Shown here in pieces: positions 34,347 through 44,418 of a stretch of 64,000 bases of DNA. Made by a program: the position numbers and the translations under genes. Under the pieces are notes generated by a model. The model was not told the origin of the DNA. It saw nothing but the letters and a program-made list of their open reading frames with translations, and made no database searches. The DNA is taken from assembly GCA_017428325.1 (NCBI GenBank), contig JAFRRA010000001.1:1-64000 (forward strand), in the 5' to 3' direction. Position 1 is the stretch's first letter, and every line of letters starts with the position of its first letter. Source of the DNA: Bacteroidales bacterium. GTDB taxonomy: Bacteria; Bacteroidota; Bacteroidia; Bacteroidales; UBA932.

Positions 34347-35528
34347 ATGATAATTTTCAGATATCTGCCCGTTTGGGCTATTGCCGCAATGATGCTTACT
34401 GCCTGCGGAGGCGGAGGAAATGGACTCGACGGGGAAGATTCTCCTTTGGGTCCTGATCCGACACCGGTTGAAGAGGTAGATCCTCCTATCAACGAGCCAC
34501 TGGTTGCCCCGAATGCACGCATTGATGACGGCAGGCATGTAACCGCATATGTGACATATTACGGAAGCCTGATTCCGGACCCTACAGTGCTCACGCATAT
34601 CAACTACGCTTTCGCCGAGCTTTATATGGTGGACGGCGTTTACCAGAAATTCGACCTTCAGGGCAGCAAGACAAGATTCCAGAATGTAGTTAACCTGAAG
34701 AAAACCTATCCTAATCTCAAGATATGCCTGAGTTTCACTCACGGAGTGGCAAATTCCAACAACAAGCAGGGCGGAAGTTTCTCAGCGCTTTGCAAGAGTG
34801 ACGAGAATATGCAGAAGTTCGCCGATGACTGCGTGGCCTTCATGGAAGAATGGGGCATAGACGGAATAGACCTGGACTGGGAGTTCCCTGGCCTGAGCTG
34901 GAGCGGCGCCGCCTGCGACGTAAGCTGCGATACCGACAACTATGTCAAGCTAGTAAAGAAGCTCCGCGAAACCTTCGGAGACAAGTACGAACTTTCATAT
35001 GCAGGCTACTGTTTTGACAAGCAGACTGTTACTGGAGGATATCGTTATATTGACATCAAGGAGATGGACAAGTATGTGGATTATGTCAACATCATGGCCT
35101 ACGACTTTGACGAGGCTCCTCACCATCACTCCGCCTTGTCTGATACCAGAGCTTACAGAGACTGCAACCGTGCCGTAAACGCCTACCTGAATGCAGGAGT
35201 GAAGCCTAACAAGCTCGTCCTTGGAATTCCTTTCTATGGAAGACATTCTTTCAGCACAAGCCCTACCGCTGTATCATACAAGAGCATCATTGTGATGGAT
35301 GCCAAGAAATACCGCAGGAACCAATGGGACGCAACGGCAAGCTGCCCATATGTCCAGACTATGCAGGGAGTGTTCTACATGGGATATGACAATCCCAAGA
35401 GCATTGCCGCAAAGGGAACGTGGATACGCCAAAAGGGTATGCTGGGACTTATGTACTGGGAATATGACCAGGATGACACCAAGGGTACGCTCCGCAAAGC
35501 CGTCTGGAATGCTGTAATGACCCCATAA
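34347..35528 (+). CDS. Glycoside hydrolase family 18 lipoprotein
   Basis: A 393-residue lipoprotein: signal with lipobox LTAC (cysteine about residue 18) and a Gly/Asp/Pro-rich linker, then a GH18 barrel with the catalytic signature DGIDLDWEFPG (DxxDxDxE), plus VNIMAYDF and GIPFYGR. It probably hydrolyses GlcNAc-beta-1,4 linkages in chitin or N-glycan/peptidoglycan at the outer surface; the exact substrate is not clear. The hydrogenase gene follows 12 bases later, perhaps by chance co-transcription. Confidence 0.88.
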   Translation: MIIFRYLPVWAIAAMMLTACGGGGNGLDGEDSPLGPDPTPVEEVDPPINEPLVAPNARIDDGRHVTAYVTYYGSLIPDPTVLTHINYAFAELYMVDGVYQKFDLQGSKTRFQNVVNLKKTYPNLKICLSFTHGVANSNNKQGGSFSALCKSDENMQKFADDCVAFMEEWGIDGIDLDWEFPGLSWSGAACDVSCDTDNYVKLVKKLRETFGDKYELSYAGYCFDKQTVTGGYRYIDIKEMDKYVDYVNIMAYDFDEAPHHHSALSDTRAYRDCNRAVNAYLNAGVKPNKLVLGIPFYGRHSFSTSPTAVSYKSIIVMDAKKYRRNQWDATASCPYVQTMQGVFYMGYDNPKSIAAKGTWIRQKGMLGLMYWEYDQDDTKGTLRKAVWNAVMTP

Positions 35529-35540
35529 TAACTTTATTAT

Positions 35541-36989
35541 ATGGCATTTGCAAATAACGTGATGATAGTCCGCCAGGCCCTTTTGGCAAAACTGGTGGAA
35601 CTGTGGAAAGAAGACCGCCTTGTGGAGGAGATAGACCGCCTTCCGATAAACCTCAGCCCGAAAAGAGGTCAGAAAGTACTCGGAAGATGCTGCATACACA
35701 AGGAAAGGGCTGTGTGGAGATACAAGAGTTTCCCTCTGATGGGATTCGACATGTATGACGAGGATGACGAACTGACTCCGCTTTCACACTATGCCAGGGA
35801 AGCCCTGAAAAGGAAAGACCCTAACCGCAAGCCAAACCTTATGTGCGTCATAGACGAGGCTTGCTCATCCTGCGTGAAGACCAATTACGAGGTTACCAAC
35901 CTCTGCCGCGGATGCGTTGCAAGGACCTGCTACATGAACTGCCCTAAAGAGGCCATTTTCTTCAACAAGCAGGGCCAGGCCGAGATAGACCACGACCTGT
36001 GCATCAGCTGCGGAAAATGTCAGCAGAGCTGTCCCTACCACGCTATCGTTTACATACCCGTGCCTTGCGAAGACGCTTGCCCGCTGAAGGCCATATCCAA
36101 GGACGAGAACGGAATAGAGCACATAGACGAAAGCAAATGCATCTACTGCGGAAAATGTCTGAACGCCTGCCCGTTCGGAGCCATATTCGAAGTCAGCCAG
36201 ATTTTCGATGTGCTTCAGGGCCTGAAAGAGGGACAGGAAATGGTCGCAATTGTCGCCCCTGCCATATTGTCCCAGTTCCAGGGAGTGCCTACAGAGAAGG
36301 TTTACGGGGCTATCAAGTCGCTTGGTTTCAAGGATGTGATTGAAGTGGCCCAGGGCGCAATGGAAACCACCTCAACGGAGGCCGCCGAACTGCAGGAAAA
36401 AATCGCCGAGGGCCAGCCTTTCATGACAACCAGCTGCTGCCCTTCCTGGATAGAACTGGTAAGGAAGCATATTCCTGAAATGGCTCAATATGTGTCAGGC
36501 ACAGGCTCGCCGATGTATTACACCGCCAAGATCGCGAAGAAGAAATATCCTGACGCAAAGGTCGTGTTCATAGGCCCTTGCCTTGCAAAGAAGAAGGAAG
36601 TCAGGGACAATCCTGACACAGATATGGCCATAACCTTCGAGGAAATCGGCAGTGTGTTCGCAGGCCTCCACATAGACTTTGAAACGATTCCTTCCTTCAT
36701 TCCTGAAGTGGAGAGCTACAAGGCCGCACACGGATTCGCACAGAGCGGTGGAGTTATCGGAGCTGTCAAGTACATTCTCAAGGACGAGCAGCTCAAGGCC
36801 ACGGCTATCGCCAACCTGGACAAGAAGAACATAGCCCTTCTAAGAGGCATTGCGAAAACCACAAAGGCCCCTTCTCCGTTCCTGGAGGTAATGGCCTGCG
36901 AAAGCGGATGCGCAACCGGACCGCTGATCTACAACGACCCGGCAGCCGCCCTGAGAAATCTCAATGCGGCCCTTGCCAAGATGAAATAA
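35541..36989 (+). CDS. [FeFe] hydrogenase, group B-like monomeric
   Basis: A 482-residue protein with N-terminal ferredoxin-type clusters (CSSCVK..CRGC..CYMNC, CISCGKCQQSC, CIYCGKCLNAC) and an H-cluster domain with TTSCCPSW (L1), FIGPCLAKKKE (L2) and MACESGCATGP (L3). The L2 and L3 forms differ from the canonical MPC..K..E and GGGQ motifs and fit the less-studied group B enzymes. Likely oxidises or evolves H2 in the cytosol, linked to ferredoxin. The maturation genes hydE, hydF and hydG are not in this window. parE starts 18 bases after. Confidence 0.8.
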   Translation: MAFANNVMIVRQALLAKLVELWKEDRLVEEIDRLPINLSPKRGQKVLGRCCIHKERAVWRYKSFPLMGFDMYDEDDELTPLSHYAREALKRKDPNRKPNLMCVIDEACSSCVKTNYEVTNLCRGCVARTCYMNCPKEAIFFNKQGQAEIDHDLCISCGKCQQSCPYHAIVYIPVPCEDACPLKAISKDENGIEHIDESKCIYCGKCLNACPFGAIFEVSQIFDVLQGLKEGQEMVAIVAPAILSQFQGVPTEKVYGAIKSLGFKDVIEVAQGAMETTSTEAAELQEKIAEGQPFMTTSCCPSWIELVRKHIPEMAQYVSGTGSPMYYTAKIAKKKYPDAKVVFIGPCLAKKKEVRDNPDTDMAITFEEIGSVFAGLHIDFETIPSFIPEVESYKAAHGFAQSGGVIGAVKYILKDEQLKATAIANLDKKNIALLRGIAKTTKAPSPFLEVMACESGCATGPLIYNDPAAALRNLNAALAKMK

Positions 36990-37007
36990 AAAACAATTTG
37001 ATCACCG

Positions 37008-38912
37008 ATGAGTAAAGAAGAGAAGAAGAACATAGGATACGGCAGTGAGGACATCCAGCATTGGGATTGGCACAAGCACCTGAGGAACAGGCCTGGAATG
37101 TATCTGGGAAAGCTGGGTGACGGCAGCGAGAAGGATGACGGTATCTATGTGCTTTTCAAGGAGATAATAGACAATGCCATTGACGAGTTCAACATGGGTC
37201 ATGGCAAGACTATAGACATAACCCTGGACGAAGAGACCAAGGAAGTGACGGTCAGGGACTACGGCCGAGGCATTCCTCTGGAAAGCCTCGTGGTTTCCGT
37301 GGGTCAGATTAACACCAGCGGAAAATACGGATCGGACGCCTACGGCAAGTCCGTGGGTCTGAACGGAGTGGGAGCCAAGGCGGTGAACGCCACCTCCACA
37401 AAGTTCTACGCCCAGAGCTGGAGAGACGGCAAGAGCAAATGGGCATATTTTGAGGAAGGAGTACTCAAGAAAGAGGGAGACCTGAAGAACTGCACTGAAA
37501 AGAACGGAACCCTGATCAAGTACACGGCAGACCCTACACTGTACGAGAACTACTCCTACAAGATGGAGTACATAGACAGTATGCTCAAGAACTATTCGTA
37601 CTTGAACACGGGGCTTACCATCCATTTCAACAAGACCACATACTGCAGCAAGAACGGACTTCTGGACCTTATCAACGACAATATGACAGAGGCTCCGCTC
37701 TATCCCCCTATCCACCTGAAAGGGAATGACATAGAAGTCGTCATAACACATAGCGGAGAATCCGGGGAAGATATCTATTCGTTTGTCAACGGACAGAACA
37801 CCTATCACGGCGGAACACATCTGAGCGCATTCAGGGAAGCCGTGGGAAAAACTGTCAAGGATTTCTACAAGAAGGACTACGATCCTAAGGACGTGAGGGA
37901 GGGTATCGTCGCAGCCATCGCCATCAGGATCGGAGAACCTGGATTTGCCAACCAGACAAAGACATTCCTCAATTCCCGCCTGACAGACACCGAGGAAAAG
38001 GGAGGAATCCCTATCAAGACTTTCGTGATGAACTTCCTGGCTTCCGAACTGGACAACTATCTGCACAAGAATCCGCTGGTTGCGGACGCTATGCAGAAGA
38101 AGATCAACGCCAGCGAGAAAGAGAGGAAGGAGATTGCAGACATTCTCAAGAGCAAGAGGCGCAAAAGGGGAATGATTTCCAACGAGAAGCTCAGAGACTG
38201 CAAGATACACTACACGGACAAGAACAATCCTCTGGCAGAGAAGACCACAATCTTCATCACCGAGGGTAATTCCGCAAGCGGAACCGTCTCCAAGGCCAGG
38301 AACGCGGACACACAGGCAGTTTTCTCCCTCAGGGGAAAGCCTATGAACACCTACGGAAGCTCCAAGAAAGTCATATACGACAATAACAACAAGGAACTGA
38401 ACCTTCTCCAGGCTGCACTGGACATTGAGGAGGACATCGAGAACCTCCGCTACAACAAGGTGGTAATCGCAACAGATGCTGATGTGGACGGAATGCACAT
38501 CAGGATGCTGATGCTCACGTTTTTCATCCAGTACTTCCCTGAACTGATCCGAAGAGGACATCTTTTCATACTGCAGACCCCTCTGTTCAGAGTCAGGAAA
38601 AAGAAGAAGGACAATTCTTTCGACGTGCACTACTGCTACAGCGAGTCAGAAAAGCTGGAAGCCATAGACGAATTCGGAAAGAATGCGGAAGTGACAAGGT
38701 TCAAGGGACTTGGAGAGATTTCAGACAAGGAGTTCGAGAACTTCATCGGCGATGATATGAGACTTGACACCGTCCATATGTACAAAGAAGACCCTACCCA
38801 CGAGATTCTCGAATTCTATATGGGCAACAATACCCCTTTCCGCCAGGACTTCATAATGAAGAACCTGAGGGAAGAGGTGATAATGGAAGACAGGGCCGCC
38901 GCAGACGTGTAA
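37008..38912 (+). CDS. parE: DNA topoisomerase IV subunit B
   Basis: ATPase subunit that with ParC decatenates chromosomes. The 634-residue protein has the GHKL ATP-binding domain (EIIDNAIDEF, DYGRGIPLES), a transducer domain and the TOPRIM motifs EGNSASG, GKPMN and TDADVDGMHI. EGN instead of EGD is usual in Bacteroidota ParE. The length matches and distinguishes it from GyrB. A 542-residue open frame on the opposite strand is a shadow. parC is not adjacent; an acyltransferase gene follows by 12 bases. Confidence 0.93.
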   Translation: MSKEEKKNIGYGSEDIQHWDWHKHLRNRPGMYLGKLGDGSEKDDGIYVLFKEIIDNAIDEFNMGHGKTIDITLDEETKEVTVRDYGRGIPLESLVVSVGQINTSGKYGSDAYGKSVGLNGVGAKAVNATSTKFYAQSWRDGKSKWAYFEEGVLKKEGDLKNCTEKNGTLIKYTADPTLYENYSYKMEYIDSMLKNYSYLNTGLTIHFNKTTYCSKNGLLDLINDNMTEAPLYPPIHLKGNDIEVVITHSGESGEDIYSFVNGQNTYHGGTHLSAFREAVGKTVKDFYKKDYDPKDVREGIVAAIAIRIGEPGFANQTKTFLNSRLTDTEEKGGIPIKTFVMNFLASELDNYLHKNPLVADAMQKKINASEKERKEIADILKSKRRKRGMISNEKLRDCKIHYTDKNNPLAEKTTIFITEGNSASGTVSKARNADTQAVFSLRGKPMNTYGSSKKVIYDNNNKELNLLQAALDIEEDIENLRYNKVVIATDADVDGMHIRMLMLTFFIQYFPELIRRGHLFILQTPLFRVRKKKKDNSFDVHYCYSESEKLEAIDEFGKNAEVTRFKGLGEISDKEFENFIGDDMRLDTVHMYKEDPTHEILEFYMGNNTPFRQDFIMKNLREEVIMEDRAAADV

Positions 38913-38924
38913 ATAACGCCGATT

Positions 38925-39512
38925 ATGAGCTTCAGGCAGACATTCAGCAAAAGGCTTCTGAAATGGATGGGCTGGACTGCAGAAGGAAGCATCCCGCCAG
39001 AGGACAAGTGCATTGTTCTCGGGGTTCCCCATACTTCCGTAGTGGATTTCGTTGTTGCCTGGGCCTATTACACTTCTTTAGGAGGAACTCCCAACATAAT
39101 GATAAAGAAGGAGTTTTTCTTCTGGCCCCTTGGATGGCTGCTCAGGAAGATGGGAGCAATTCCTGTTGACCGAAGCAAAGGTGCCAATGTGGCGCTTCAC
39201 AACATACAGGCTCTCAAGAACGCTGACAAAATGCACCTGGCAATCGCTCCGGAAGGGACGCGCAAGAAAACCGACAAGTGGAAAATGGGATTCCTGACCA
39301 TAGCCAAAACTTGCGACGTTCCGGTATATCTGGGTTATTTCAACTACAGGACTAAAAAAGCGGGAACTGGAATAAGATTTGTTGTCTCCGACAATCCGAA
39401 AGAAGATTTGAAAAGGATTCAGGCCCACTATGCCGCAATGAACCTGGAAGGACGGCACAAAGGCTGTTTCAGCTGCGGCGATGTGGAGCCGAAACTTATA
39501 GTAGAATTATGA
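38925..39512 (+). CDS. 1-acyl-glycerol-3-phosphate acyltransferase-like protein
   Basis: A 195-residue PlsC-family protein. Catalytic block I is HTSVVD (HX4D) and block III is APEGTR. It lacks a long N-terminal membrane region. It may acylate lysophosphatidate, or ornithine- or glycine-lipids. It precedes and overlaps (4 bases) the TolC-like gene, so it is in the exporter operon; whether it serves the exporter's lipid cargo is speculation. Confidence 0.82.
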   Translation: MSFRQTFSKRLLKWMGWTAEGSIPPEDKCIVLGVPHTSVVDFVVAWAYYTSLGGTPNIMIKKEFFFWPLGWLLRKMGAIPVDRSKGANVALHNIQALKNADKMHLAIAPEGTRKKTDKWKMGFLTIAKTCDVPVYLGYFNYRTKKAGTGIRFVVSDNPKEDLKRIQAHYAAMNLEGRHKGCFSCGDVEPKLIVEL

Positions 39513-40996
39513 AGAAAAGCATATCGGTTTTATTGTGTCTGACCCTGGCTTTGAATGCCTTCGGACAGACATATACTTTAAAGGAATATGAAGATTTCGC
39601 CCTTCAGAACTCAAAAAGCCTGAAGGTATCCCAGGAAAGGATAACTGCGGCGGAAAATCTCCGCAAGGCGGCTTTCACCCAGTTCCTGCCGTCTTTCCAG
39701 GCAGTGGGCTCCTATATGTGGAACCAGAAGAACATATCTTTGCTCAGCGAAGACGCCCTTCTTCCTGTGGGAACCAAGATGGCGGACGGCAGCTTCGGCT
39801 TCACCGCTGACCAGATCTCGAACAACTGGACAATAATTGACGGCCAGCCAGTACCACTGGATGCCGAGGGAGTGCCGTTCAACCCCAAGACCAACCCTGA
39901 AAAAATCCTGTGGAAGCAATATGCCTATCTTCCTAAAAGCGAGCTTACATACGATGTCCACAATGTCTTTGCGGCCGGCATAGGCTTCACCCAGCCGATT
40001 TATCTCGGCGGCAAGATCCGCGAGCTGTACAAAATGGCACAGACCGCGGAACAGATGGCAGAACTCGAGATAGACAACAACCGCGAGGAACTCGTTATTT
40101 CAGTTGACCAGGCATACTGGACAACAGTATCGCTGATAAACAAGAAAAAACTGGCGGAAAAGTATGTGGAGCTCCTTACCAAACTGGAGAAGAATGTCCA
40201 GGCTTCCATTGACGAGGGAGTGGCCACCAAGGGAGACCTCCTCAACGTAAAGGTCAAGCTCAACGAGGCCAATCTGGCGCTTACCAGGGCTACTGACGGA
40301 GTGGTACTTTCAAAGATGTCTCTTTTCAGAGTCTGCGGACTGGACCTTGACGGGGATTTCGGTCTGGCGGACGAGGATATAAGCCAGACTTCCGCCCAGG
40401 AGCTGGACCCTGCATTCAACAGGGCTCAGGCCATAGATAACCGTTTTGAAATCAGGGAACTGGAAAATATGGGCAAGATAAGCCACAGCCAGGTTAACAT
40501 TGCCAGAAGCCGTTTCCTCCCAAATATCGTGGCTTCCGCAAACTACCTTACCACCAACCCGAACACTTTCAACGGATTCGAAAACAAGTTCAAGGGAATG
40601 TTCAGCGCCGGAGTGGCTGTAACCATTCCGATCTTCCATTTCGGTGACAGGATACATACGCTCAAGGCCGCACAGAGCGAGGAAAGAATCATCCAGCACA
40701 GGATAGACGAGGCCAAGGAGCTCATCAACCTCCAGGTAACCCAGGCAAACTTCAAGGTCAGGGAGGCTAACAAGAAACTCGAGGCAGCGCAGAGCAACAT
40801 CAGCGCCGCCGATGAAAACCTGCGTCTTGCGGAACTCTCCTATAAGGAAGGGCTCATCAGTGTCACCGACCTCCTTGCCGCCCAGACAGCCTGGATCAGT
40901 GCCAACTCGGACAAGATAGACGCCGGTATAGACGCCCGCCTGTGCGAGCTTTATCTGCGCAAGGCAGTTGGAATCAGCAACATCAAGAAAGATTAA
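39509..40996 (+). CDS. TolC-family outer-membrane efflux protein
   Basis: A 495-residue exported protein, signal peptide ending FGQ, with two tandem helical hairpin repeats typical of TolC (NSKSLKVSQERI and AQSNISAADENLRLAELSYKEGLIS). It forms the outer-membrane channel of a tripartite exporter with the HlyD-like adaptor 12 bases downstream and the two permeases after it. Confidence 0.9.
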   Translation: MKKSISVLLCLTLALNAFGQTYTLKEYEDFALQNSKSLKVSQERITAAENLRKAAFTQFLPSFQAVGSYMWNQKNISLLSEDALLPVGTKMADGSFGFTADQISNNWTIIDGQPVPLDAEGVPFNPKTNPEKILWKQYAYLPKSELTYDVHNVFAAGIGFTQPIYLGGKIRELYKMAQTAEQMAELEIDNNREELVISVDQAYWTTVSLINKKKLAEKYVELLTKLEKNVQASIDEGVATKGDLLNVKVKLNEANLALTRATDGVVLSKMSLFRVCGLDLDGDFGLADEDISQTSAQELDPAFNRAQAIDNRFEIRELENMGKISHSQVNIARSRFLPNIVASANYLTTNPNTFNGFENKFKGMFSAGVAVTIPIFHFGDRIHTLKAAQSEERIIQHRIDEAKELINLQVTQANFKVREANKKLEAAQSNISAADENLRLAELSYKEGLISVTDLLAAQTAWISANSDKIDAGIDARLCELYLRKAVGISNIKKD

Positions 40997-41008
40997 AAAT
41001 TTACGGAT

Positions 41009-41998
41009 ATGAAGAAATTAGAGCAAAGCACGATTAGTCTGCTGGTAGGTCTGGCAGCGCTGCTTCTTGTAATCATCGTTCTGGTTGTTATCGGATGGCT
41101 CACATCCTCCACCCAGAAACTCACCATCCAGGGCACAGTGGAAGCCCGCGAATACAGGGTTTCCGGCAAGGTGGCAGGAAGGGTTGAGGAGCTCTTGTTC
41201 CAGGAAGGAGACACTGTGGGCAAGGGACAGATAGTGGTCCGTCTGGACAGCCCTGAGCTCCAGGCCAAGATAGTCCAGGCCAAAGCCCAGAGCCGCGCCG
41301 CAAGGGCCCAGAGAGCCAAGGCCAGCGGAAGCGCCAGAAGCGAGCTCGTGGAAGGGGCGTTCGAGCAGTGGCAGAAGGCCAAGGTGGGCGTGGACATAGC
41401 CCGCAAGTCTTACGAGAGAGTCGAGAACCTCTATCGTCAGGAAGTGGTTTCCGCCCAGAAGAGAGACGAGGCCAAGGCCCAGTACGACGCAGCCGTGGCA
41501 ACTGAAAAGGCCGCCTTCAGCCAGTATAACCTGGCAATGAACGGAGCCCAGGCAGAAGACCGTATGGCAGCCCAGGCAGCAGTGGATGCAGCCAACGCAA
41601 GCGTTGACCAGGTGAACTCCTACATTGATGAAATCAATCTGGTTTCCCCTATCAGCGGAGTCATAACGGAAGTTTTCCCGAAGGTGGGAGAACTTGTGGG
41701 ACAGGGAGCTCCGATCATGACCGTGACTGACATTGACGACGTGTGGTTCTCTTTCAACGTGAGGGAGGATATGCTCAAGGGCATTACTATGGGAAGCAAG
41801 ATCAAGGTAAGGATTCCGGCTCTCGGAGACGACACATACGAGGCGGAAGTCTTCTTCATAAACGTTATGGCATCCTACGCCACCTGGAAGCCTACCAAGG
41901 CAGGCGGGGAATTCGACGCCAAGACCTTCGAGGTAAGGGCTAAGCCAGTTGCCAGGATACCTCATCTGAGGGCAGGCATGAGCGCCATCGTAAAATAA
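41009..41998 (+). CDS. HlyD/RND-family periplasmic adaptor protein
   Basis: A 329-residue membrane-fusion protein: one N-terminal transmembrane helix (about 10-31), a lipoyl half-motif (VSGKVAGRVEEL), a long Ala/Glu-rich coiled coil (about 75-190) and a beta-barrel domain (ISGVITEVF). It bridges the inner-membrane permeases and the TolC-like channel. Confidence 0.9.
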   Translation: MKKLEQSTISLLVGLAALLLVIIVLVVIGWLTSSTQKLTIQGTVEAREYRVSGKVAGRVEELLFQEGDTVGKGQIVVRLDSPELQAKIVQAKAQSRAARAQRAKASGSARSELVEGAFEQWQKAKVGVDIARKSYERVENLYRQEVVSAQKRDEAKAQYDAAVATEKAAFSQYNLAMNGAQAEDRMAAQAAVDAANASVDQVNSYIDEINLVSPISGVITEVFPKVGELVGQGAPIMTVTDIDDVWFSFNVREDMLKGITMGSKIKVRIPALGDDTYEAEVFFINVMASYATWKPTKAGGEFDAKTFEVRAKPVARIPHLRAGMSAIVK

Positions 41999-42016
41999 TC
42001 GCTGAGGAAATACTCT

Positions 42017-43201
42017 ATGAGAAAGAGTTCCAATATGTTGAATTGCATCCTCAATGTCTTTGTCAGAGAGGGCAATATCATGGTGAACAGGCCTATCTAC
42101 CTGTACGGCACCGTATTGGTTCTTGCTTTCTGTGCAATTTTCTTCACATCCCTGATGTATCAGGGCCTTCCCCAGAGAGTTCCCGTAGGAGTTGTGGATA
42201 TGGACAATTCTTACCTTTCCCGCACCGCCATCAAGAATATGGAAGCGATGCAGGGAATAGACGTTTCTCACAGATACAACAGCTATCACGAAGCCCGTCT
42301 GGCGATGCAGCAGGGAAAGATCTACGGTTTCATAGAGTTCCCGGAAGATCTCTACAAGAATACCGTCAACGGCATAAGGCCTACTGTTCCAGTTTATTAC
42401 ACTGAGGCTTACATGGTTCCGGGCACTCTGGCCTACAGAAATTTCTACCAGATTGTCAATGTCCTGAACGCCGGAGTGAGAAGGACAACCATGAGAGCCA
42501 AGGGAGTTCCGGAAGCGGACATTATGCCTCAGCTCCAGCCGATCACCATAGACACCCACAGCATCTGCAATCCGTGGAGCAGCTATGCCATTTACCTGAT
42601 TTCCATAATCTGGCCGGGCATCCTCTCCCTTTGCATCATCGTGATGACTGTGTTTACCATAGGATATGAGCTCAAGCAGAAAACGACTCCGGAACTTCTT
42701 GAAAAAGCCGGAGGCAGCATTATCAACGCCCTGATAGGCAAGCTGCTGCCATATTTTCTGATTTACATCCTCTTGGGGCTATCGTTCGTTGTGCTAGCCT
42801 ACAGGATATTCGGATTCCCGCTTCTGGGACCGGCATGGGTTATGGCGCTTAACATCACTATGCTGGTTCTGGCATCCCACGCCGTGGGACTGTTCTTCAT
42901 AGGTCTTTTCCCTGTGCTCAGGGATGCCCTCAGTGCAGCCTCGCTCTACTCCATTCTGGCTATGAGCATGTGCGGAATGACCTATCCTGTGGAAATGATG
43001 ATAGGTCCTATGCAGGGATTCGCCCAGCTTTTCCCTCTAAGGCAGTACTACCTGATTTACGTAAAGTGGGCAATGCTGGATTCAGGCATCGGCGATGTCT
43101 GGATCAATATGCTGGGAATGTGCGTGTTCCTCTTCCTTCCGTTCCTTATTCTGGGAAGGTTGAAGGACGCTATGGTCAAACTTAACTACCCTACCAAGTG
43201 A
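42017..43201 (+). CDS. ABC-2 type exporter permease (first)
   Basis: A 394-residue inner-membrane protein of the YhhJ/YbhS type: one N-terminal transmembrane helix, a large periplasmic domain (about 50-190, with VPVGVVDMDNS), and five C-terminal helices. It pairs with the next gene, which overlaps by one base. No ATP-binding subunit is in the operon, so it must be supplied from elsewhere. Confidence 0.86.
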   Translation: MRKSSNMLNCILNVFVREGNIMVNRPIYLYGTVLVLAFCAIFFTSLMYQGLPQRVPVGVVDMDNSYLSRTAIKNMEAMQGIDVSHRYNSYHEARLAMQQGKIYGFIEFPEDLYKNTVNGIRPTVPVYYTEAYMVPGTLAYRNFYQIVNVLNAGVRRTTMRAKGVPEADIMPQLQPITIDTHSICNPWSSYAIYLISIIWPGILSLCIIVMTVFTIGYELKQKTTPELLEKAGGSIINALIGKLLPYFLIYILLGLSFVVLAYRIFGFPLLGPAWVMALNITMLVLASHAVGLFFIGLFPVLRDALSAASLYSILAMSMCGMTYPVEMMIGPMQGFAQLFPLRQYYLIYVKWAMLDSGIGDVWINMLGMCVFLFLPFLILGRLKDAMVKLNYPTK

Positions 43202-44382
43202 TGAAGGTTTTCTCTAGAATAAAGGAAGTGCTCGCCGAGCTAACCGCCATTACCTGGAGGGAGGTAAAGACCATCTTCACCGACAGCGGTGTGCTGCTTA
43301 TCCTGATCATCGCCGGCTTCGGCTATCCTCTGCTTTACAGCACGGTCTATCTCAACGAAAGCGTGGACGAGATTCCGGTGGGAATAATTGACGAATGCGG
43401 AACTTCCTACAGCCGCAGTTTCGCTTCCAAGATTGACGCCACAAGGGAAGTGGCCCTGGAATCCTGCGTCAATATGGAGGATGCCATCGGGAGGATGAAG
43501 AAAAGGGAAATCCACGGAATAATCGTCATACCTAAAGAGTTCAGCAAAGATATCCAGACCGGGAAGCAGACTACCGTATCCCTGTATGTTAATATGGCTA
43601 CATTCTTCATCTACAAGAACATAGCCCTGGCCTGCAACTATGTGATGCTCGCAGAGAACAAGAACATCTCCCTGGAAAGGCTCCAGGCAGACGGCCTGAC
43701 CGAGCAGGAAGCACTCACGAGCGCTGAGCCTCTGAGAAACAAGATGAACATCATCTTCAACGAGGGCAACGGCTTTGCCAGTTTCTTCGTCCCGGGAGTC
43801 CTGGTGCTTATTATCCACCAGCTTCTCTTCCTCGGTATCGGTATGGTCACGGGAACAAGAAGAGAGGAAAACGCCAGCCACAGACTCAGCGACGTGGTGG
43901 CACCACACAAGAAAAAAGTCCACAGATACATTCTCGGCCAGGCTGCCGCGTATTTCCTTATTTACTCTATTATTTCCGCATACATTCTCATACTGGTTCC
44001 AAGGATGTTCGGCCTTCCTCACTATGCCTCGGCATGGGATATCTACAGGCTTCTTCTGCCTTTCCTCCTTGCCGTGATATTCTTCTCACAGACCTGGGCC
44101 ATTTTCATCAGGAACCGTGAAACCGGTATGGTGATGTTCCTGTTCTTCAGTGTGATACTGCTCTTCCTCAGCGGCCTTACCTGGCCTGTGAGCAGTTTCC
44201 CTGCCTTCTGGAAATATTTCTCCTACATTTTCCCGGGAACATTCGGCGTCCAGGGTTATGTGAAGATCAACTGCATGGGTTCTGATTTCTCCGTGATCCG
44301 TCCGGAATTCATCGCCCTCTGGATTCAGACAGTGGTATATTTCGTCACCGCCTGCTTCTCCTACAGATACATGAACAAGTAA
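43201..44382 (+). CDS. ABC-2 type exporter permease (second)
   Basis: A 393-residue paralogue of the preceding permease with the same layout (IPVGIIDECGTSY in the periplasmic part; C-terminal membrane helices, conserved GLTWPVSSFP). The start at the ATG overlapping the previous stop (TGATG) is preferred over the GTG three bases upstream. Together the two permeases probably form the membrane domain of a drug or lipid exporter. The operon ends before the aspA promoter. Confidence 0.86.
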   Translation: MKVFSRIKEVLAELTAITWREVKTIFTDSGVLLILIIAGFGYPLLYSTVYLNESVDEIPVGIIDECGTSYSRSFASKIDATREVALESCVNMEDAIGRMKKREIHGIIVIPKEFSKDIQTGKQTTVSLYVNMATFFIYKNIALACNYVMLAENKNISLERLQADGLTEQEALTSAEPLRNKMNIIFNEGNGFASFFVPGVLVLIIHQLLFLGIGMVTGTRREENASHRLSDVVAPHKKKVHRYILGQAAAYFLIYSIISAYILILVPRMFGLPHYASAWDIYRLLLPFLLAVIFFSQTWAIFIRNRETGMVMFLFFSVILLFLSGLTWPVSSFPAFWKYFSYIFPGTFGVQGYVKINCMGSDFSVIRPEFIALWIQTVVYFVTACFSYRYMNK

Positions 44383-44418
44383 CGGAACCTCCCTCTTTTA
44401 GATTTAACGCCCATAAAA

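Noticed and set aside
37002..38630. 542-codon open frame on the minus strand
   Set aside because: It is fully antisense to parE, which has all family motifs. The frame's composition is a shadow of parE codon use.
41018..42559. 513-codon open frame on the minus strand
   Set aside because: Antisense to the HlyD and permease genes, spans two real genes, and shows no recognisable motif.
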